This document shows positions 60,326-64,000 of a DNA stretch of 64,000 bases, piece by piece (the stretch's first letter is position 1; each line of letters opens with the position of its first letter). The position numbers were made by a program, and so were the translations under genes. The notes below the pieces were generated by a model. The model saw only the letters and a list, made by a program, of their open reading frames with translations. It did no database searches and was not told the origin of the DNA. Origin of the DNA: Gaiellaceae bacterium (GTDB lineage Bacteria; Actinomycetota; Thermoleophilia; Gaiellales; Gaiellaceae). Location: NCBI GenBank assembly GCA_030446625.1, contig JAUJMY010000006.1, forward strand, positions 34,036 to 98,035, read 5' to 3'.

Positions 60326-60364
60326 GTGACCCCGCGTCTTGCGCGGCGGGGCCTGCGGCCATGA
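60326..60364 (+). CDS. Putative 12-residue leader peptide upstream of the diguanylate cyclase
   Basis: GTG 60326 opens a frame for MTPRLARRGLRP that ends in TGA at 60362-60364, overlapping the cyclase ATG (ATGA). Four of its twelve residues are arginine. The coding segment contains a GC-rich hairpin (CCCCGCG with CGCGG-GGGG, 60330-60354). The cyclase lacks a good Shine-Dalgarno sequence, so translation of the leader may deliver ribosomes to it. The peptide is inferred only from geometry. Confidence 0.4.
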   Translation: MTPRLARRGLRP

Positions 60365-61545
60365 CGATCGTTCTTGCTGCCCTGAGTGCCGGATTGGCGA
60401 TGCTCGTGGTCGTCCTCGCCGTGCTGCTCCTGACGCGCCGCTCGCGCCGGAGCGCGGACGACGGGATCGCGGCCGCGGTCGCCGAGATGAACACGCGAAT
60501 GGAGTCGATCGTCCGCGAGCTGAGCCAGGCGCTCGAGCACGCCGAGGAGCAGAGCCGGCGAGACCGCGTCCTCGGCGCGCTCGCGCGCTCGATCGATCTC
60601 GACGAGGTGCTCGCGCGGACGCTCGAGGCGACGTCCGCGCTCCCCGGAGCGGACGCCGGCCTGGTCGCGCTCGCCGACGGAGCCGACGGAAAGCCGCTCG
60701 TCGCGACACTCGGGCTCTCGACGCAGGAAGCCGAGCGCGAGGGCGTGATCGCGGGCCCGCCGAACGGCCGCTCGGCGCGGTCGGTGTCGATCTCGTACCG
60801 GTACGCGGCGGAAGAGCAGCAGGCGAACGGCTCGCTGATCCACAGCGGGATCGCCGTCCCGGTCGAGTGCGACAGCGGCATGCTCGGGCACCTCGCCGTC
60901 TTCACGCGCTCGCCCGAGCGCAGCTTCGGCGAGGCCGAGCTGCGCGAACTCCAGGAGCTCGCCGCCCGCGCGGGGCCGGCGATCGACAACGCGAAGCGCT
61001 TCCGCGAGGCGCGGCAGCTCGCCGACCTCGACGCGCTCACCGGGCTCCACAACCGCCGCTTCTTCCACGAGACGCTCGCGCGCGAGGTCGCTCGCGCGCA
61101 GCGCTACGACCGCACGCTCGCGCTCGTCGTGTTCGACCTCGACGACTTCAAGGCGATCAACGACCGCATCGGCCACCTCGCCGGCGACGCCGTCCTCGCC
61201 GAGGCCGCGGAACGCGTGCGCGAGGTCGTCCGCTCGGCGGACATCGCGTGCAGGGTCGGCGGCGACGAGTTCGCGGTCATCCTCCCGGAGTCGACGGTCG
61301 TGGACGCGGACCAGCTCTACCGGCGGATCCAGGACGCCGTCGCGTCCCGCCCGATCGCGAACGTCGGGACGCTCCTGCTCTCGGCCGGCGTGACGCAGCT
61401 GCGGCGGGACGACGACGCGCGCTCGTTCTTCCAGCGCGCGGACGACGCCCTCTACAAGGCGAAGGACGCAGGGAAGGGACGCGTCGTCGCCGCGCAGACC
61501 GAACCTCCGGCGGAGCCTCGGTCTGATCGAGGGTCCACAGCCTGA
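60361..61545 (+). CDS. Membrane-anchored GAF-GGDEF diguanylate cyclase
   Basis: The 394-residue protein has one N-terminal membrane segment (about 3-25), a coiled linker, a GAF domain (roughly 70-215) and a GGDEF domain. LADLDALTGLHNRRFF opens the cyclase domain; the active site RVGGDEF is at 298-304. Arg291-x-x-Asp294 lies exactly five residues before GGDEF and forms the product-inhibition I-site. It should make c-di-GMP from GTP and be feedback-limited. The ligand of the GAF domain is unknown. Its ATG overlaps a leader-peptide stop, and its last codons form one arm of a large inverted repeat. Confidence 0.94.
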   Translation: MTIVLAALSAGLAMLVVVLAVLLLTRRSRRSADDGIAAAVAEMNTRMESIVRELSQALEHAEEQSRRDRVLGALARSIDLDEVLARTLEATSALPGADAGLVALADGADGKPLVATLGLSTQEAEREGVIAGPPNGRSARSVSISYRYAAEEQQANGSLIHSGIAVPVECDSGMLGHLAVFTRSPERSFGEAELRELQELAARAGPAIDNAKRFREARQLADLDALTGLHNRRFFHETLAREVARAQRYDRTLALVVFDLDDFKAINDRIGHLAGDAVLAEAAERVREVVRSADIACRVGGDEFAVILPESTVVDADQLYRRIQDAVASRPIANVGTLLLSAGVTQLRRDDDARSFFQRADDALYKAKDAGKGRVVAAQTEPPAEPRSDRGSTA

Positions 61546-61667
61546 CCAGCCGGCAGCTCTGACGAAGAGCAACAGGAGTGCCCACTTCGGCACTCCTGTT
61601 GCTGTGGACCCTTCAAGCAGGCCGGTCCTGCCTCCGAGGCCGACCTGGCCGCGAAGCGGCCACGCGG
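61531..61667. terminator. Nested inverted repeats between convergent genes
   Basis: AGCAACAGGAGTGCC (61568-61582) and GGCACTCCTGTTGCT (61589-61603) make a perfect 15-bp stem with loop CACTTC. Outside it GGGTCCACAG (61531-61540, inside the cyclase gene end) pairs with CTGTGGACCC (61602-61611). Smaller hairpins GCAGG-CCGGT-CCTGC and GGCCGC-GAA-GCGGCC (61647-61661) follow. There is no T run. A bidirectional factor-independent or RNA-stabilising terminator is the simplest reading. Confidence 0.55.
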
Positions 61668-61686
61668 CCGCCGCAGCTCCCCGGCG

Positions 61687-63503
61687 CTAACGCAACAAAC
61701 TGAAGAAGCGCGAGGTGGTGGCTTTGCCGCCGCCTCGCGCGGTGCCCCCTCCGGCGACGGCGATCGCCGCGCGCCGATCGCGGACAAACACGGCAGCTGC
61801 GACGCGAGGTCGGCGGCCTCGGCCGACGGGAACTCGTCGCGACGGCAGATCGCGCTTCGCAGCGCCTGCGCCTCGCGGCCCGCGAGCCAGCGCGCGTCCG
61901 CCTCGCGCCGCGCGAAGACGCCCAGCGCGGCGCTGATCGCCGCGCGCGCCTGGGGGAGCGGAACCGAGCCGAGCACGCGCACGGGGCCGAGCGCGCGGAC
62001 TACGTGGCGGCCGCCGATCGCCGCGATGCCGACCCGCTGGCCGACGCCGAGCCTGAAGATCCGCGTGGGCGCGATCGACGAGAGCGCGAGCCCCCGCGTG
62101 CGGCGCCCGAGCCACCACGGGCGGCCGGACGCGTCGACCGCGCGGACGAGCAGGTCCGGGTACGCGGCGTAGAAGACCGCGACCTCGGCGGCCGAGGGCT
62201 GCCGAGCGTGCAGGCCGGCCTCGATCCGAAGCCGCCGCAGCTCGTCGGCGAGCACGCCGCGCGCCACGGAGACGCTCGCGCGCGCGGAGCGCAGTGCCGC
62301 CAGGTACGCGCCGCGGCTACCACCGAAGCGCGCCGCGACGACGGCCCGTTCCGCGGCGAGGACGTCACGTGCGCTCACGCGCGCGTACGCCGCGGAGACG
62401 ATCCTCCCCAAAAGGACGGTCTGCGCGAACTCGCGGTCGCCGGTGAGGGCGGCGAGGCGCGCGATCTCGCCCGCCGTCATCGAGCGCCCCGAGATCCGAC
62501 ACTGCACGCCCGCCGGGAGCAGGATCTGGCCCTCCGCCCGGGACGCGTTGAACCGCGGCCCGGCCGCGGCCGGGCCGTTGCACAGGCGCGGCGAGCGCGT
62601 CCAGAGCCAGACGCACGCAGCGGCGGGCTTGTCCGGGTCCTTCCCCGCCTCGCTGTAGGTGGCCCAGCCCCACGACCAGACGGTCCCGAGCTTCGTCTCC
62701 TTCGCGACCTCGCGCGCGGCGAGCCCCTGCCACTTGACGAGCTCGAACCACGCCTCCGAAGGGTGCAGCCGCTCGCGGCCGCCGCTGCCCGGAGCCGTCT
62801 GGAAGCCGAGCATGATCCCGATCTTCGACGACGGGATCCCGATCTTCGTCAGGTTCGAGACCGCGCGCCTGAACGCCATCCGCAGCCGGCGGTTCGCGAG
62901 GATCGCGCCCTGGGCGTGCAGCGTGCGCCCGTTGAAGTACACCTCCGGCACGAGGTCGGCGTAGCGCGCGGCCTCTAGCCACCACTCACGAGCGTCGCCG
63001 TCGGTGAAGGGTTGGCTCGAGATGAGCAGGAACGAGCGCGCGCCGCGCTCGGCGAGCGTGCGCAGGAAGGTCAGGACGTTCGCGCGGTACTGGGCGTTGT
63101 TCGGCCTCCACGGGGTCTCGACACTCGCCCCGAAGAGCTCGTTCAGCGCGATCAGCGGCTTCTCGCACCCACTCTGCGCCGCGGCGAAGTCGAAGAGCCG
63201 GTTCGCGCGCTCCGCCATCGTCCACGGTTCGGCCGGGGCGGCCGGCGTGCCGACGCGCCTGTTCAGGTACATGTCCCAGTAGAGCGTCTTCGCTCCCGTC
63301 GCACGGAGCTTCGCGGGGAAGTCGCCCGTGGACGACGTCGCGACGACGCCCGGCTTGCCGAAGACGTCGATCAGCTCGGGCGTTCCGAAGTCGATCCAGA
63401 CGGGCGTCGTGCTCGAGAGCCCGCACTGGCCGAGGGCGCGCGCGTGCCCGGGCAGCACGAGGGCGGCCGCGAGGACGAGGAGGACTGCGGAGGACTTCTT
63501 CAT
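61687..63503 (-). CDS. Large secreted protein of unknown function (TIM-barrel glycosidase-like), probable frame break near 61765
   Basis: The ATG at 63503 opens a signal peptide (MKKSSAVLLVLAAALVLPGHARA). The next 330 residues, with VWIDFGTPELID, TLYWDMYLNRRVG, ALNELFGA, SFLLISSQPF, VPEVYFNG and TVWSWGWATYSEAG, have the spacing of a TIM-barrel glycoside hydrolase, but I recognise no family. A helical C-terminal region follows. Without correction the frame runs on to 61452 through the inverted repeats and into the cyclase gene. The other frame ends naturally, KATTSRFFSLLR then TAG at 61687, with proper codon bias. A small indel near 61765 is therefore likely. Corrected length is about 605 residues. 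Confidence 0.7.
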
Positions 63504-64000
63504 CGCGACCCGCGACGATGTGTAGCAAAGGCCCTGCTCCGAGCGGCGTAAAGATTTCGTGCGGCGGCCGCGCGCCGGGCCGCCCCCAGGCAGTCCGCGG
63601 GCTTGGTGGGACAGCCGACCCGGCAACCGAAGATTGCCGGGTCCGACGCCCCGTCCTGGCGTCCATGCCACGAACGCGCCCGCGAAGCCCCTTCCGCGGG
63701 CGCCGAATCGGACGTTCAAACGCCTCGACGAAGCACGAGTGTCACGAGGCCGGAGCCCGGCTTCGCCGGGCGGGAGGCCACGGGATTGCTGCGCTTGCGT
63801 CGAGGCGATAAGGAGGGGGTTCGCGGGGGAACAATCGGTTCCCCCGCCCCCCACTCTCCGTCGACCCGCGCAACGAACACAGGCACGTCCCAGCCCACGG
63901 GGGAATCTCCGCCGGTTGCCCCGGCTCCCTACGACCCCCCACCAGCGGAAAAACCAACCTCTCAACAACACTCACAATAACTTTGGCCTAAATCCGGCTC
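63504..64000. other. 497-base gene-free stretch with an array of stem-loops
   Basis: No credible coding frame was found. Five perfect stems follow one another: 63617-63643 (10 bp), 63645-63663 (6 bp), 63676-63703 (9 bp), 63755-63771 (7 bp) and 63823-63847 (10 bp). The last two belong to the dispersed repeat. The last 60 bases are less GC-rich and may enter a different region. Confidence 0.6.
63752..63847 (-). repeat. Dispersed stem-loop repeat, copy 2 (anti-SD-like core)
   Basis: Read on the minus strand: hairpin GCGGGGGAAC-CGATT-GTTCCCCCGC (63847 to 63823), CGAA, CCCCCTCCTTAT (63819 to 63808), a GCGCAGC segment, then hairpin GCCCGGC-GAA-GCCGGGC (63771 to 63755) followed by TCCG. Order, spacing and most bases match copy 1 at 28815-28908, in the opposite orientation. 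Confidence 0.75.

Larger units (their letters stand above)
60112..60360. other. Divergent regulatory region between rpsL and the diguanylate cyclase
   Basis: This 249-base stretch holds a sigma70-type promoter for rpsL, a leaderless-type promoter and a 12-codon leader frame ahead of the cyclase gene, and an AT-rich patch (GTTTTATTGTTTTC near 60270). No larger gene is seen. Confidence 0.6.

Noticed and set aside
60230..60361. A c-di-GMP (GEMM) riboswitch upstream of the diguanylate cyclase.
   Set aside because: The conserved GEMM core and its tetraloop-receptor parts are not present. The leader-peptide arrangement explains the region better.
61466..61477. AAGGACGCAGGG inside the diguanylate cyclase, identical to part of the spc-operon element.
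   Set aside because: It encodes the conserved AKDAGKGR end of GGDEF domains, lacks the hairpin and the rest of the element, and is best explained by chance.

Overview
The window is very GC-rich, gene-dense bacterial chromosome. Type III pantothenate kinase, a DUF2469-like protein, a DUF4081-type GNAT acetyltransferase, a Ku end-joining protein, a short SSB, GTG/TTG starts and leaderless-looking promoters point to Actinobacteria. The mix with VanW, 3D-domain and NlpC/P60 envelope proteins suggests a deep lineage such as Thermoleophilia (Gaiellales/Solirubrobacterales). That placement is inference from gene content; no rRNA gene is present.

Layout. 1-11.2 kb: a minus-strand block tilS-hpt-ftsH-folP-folB-folK-DUF2469-coaX (folate, CoA, purine salvage, tRNA lysidine, membrane proteolysis), interrupted by a plus-strand secreted subtilase between folB and folK. 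folE is not in the block. A phosphatase, a GNAT protein, deoD and a lipid kinase follow. 11.2-15.3 kb: envelope genes, including a shattered L,D-transpeptidase and a VanW-type protein. 15.3-22.0 kb: a metal-handling cluster (DtxR-family repressor diverging from multicopper oxidase, ZIP transporter, SodC/CHRD-like lipoprotein, HMA-type membrane protein, P-type ATPase, small helical protein), with a DtxR-like operator lying over a well-formed promoter. 22.0-35.6 kb: cell-wall enzymes (GH3, amidase, NlpC/P60, 3D domain, DacB), acyl-CoA dehydrogenase, nitrilase-family amidase, CoA-binding protein, tRNA-Pro(CGG), ssb, Nif3, a hydrolase, Ku and a LuxR-type response regulator. 35.6-60.1 kb: one long minus-strand run carrying the str, S10, spc and alpha ribosomal operons (rpsL to rplQ, with fusA, tuf, secY, adk, map, infA and rpoA), then truA, a HAD phosphatase and ligA. 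60.1-64 kb: a GAF-GGDEF diguanylate cyclase with an apparent leader peptide, a large secreted protein of unknown function, and a gene-free stretch full of stem-loops.

Non-coding structure is the most distinctive part. One dispersed repeat occurs twice, 35 kb apart and in opposite orientation, and carries a hairpin followed by an anti-Shine-Dalgarno-like CCTCCTTAT core. A second structured element is duplicated inside the spc operon with a compensatory base-pair change. Many genes have a TAnnnT box 5-7 bases before a GTG/TTG/ATG start, and two divergent gene pairs share the TA of opposed boxes.

Caution on sequence quality: at least eight genes, including the essential rpsC, are broken by 1-2 base losses, often in G or C runs. 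Residual assembly indels are the likeliest cause, so most of these genes should be read as intact in the organism.
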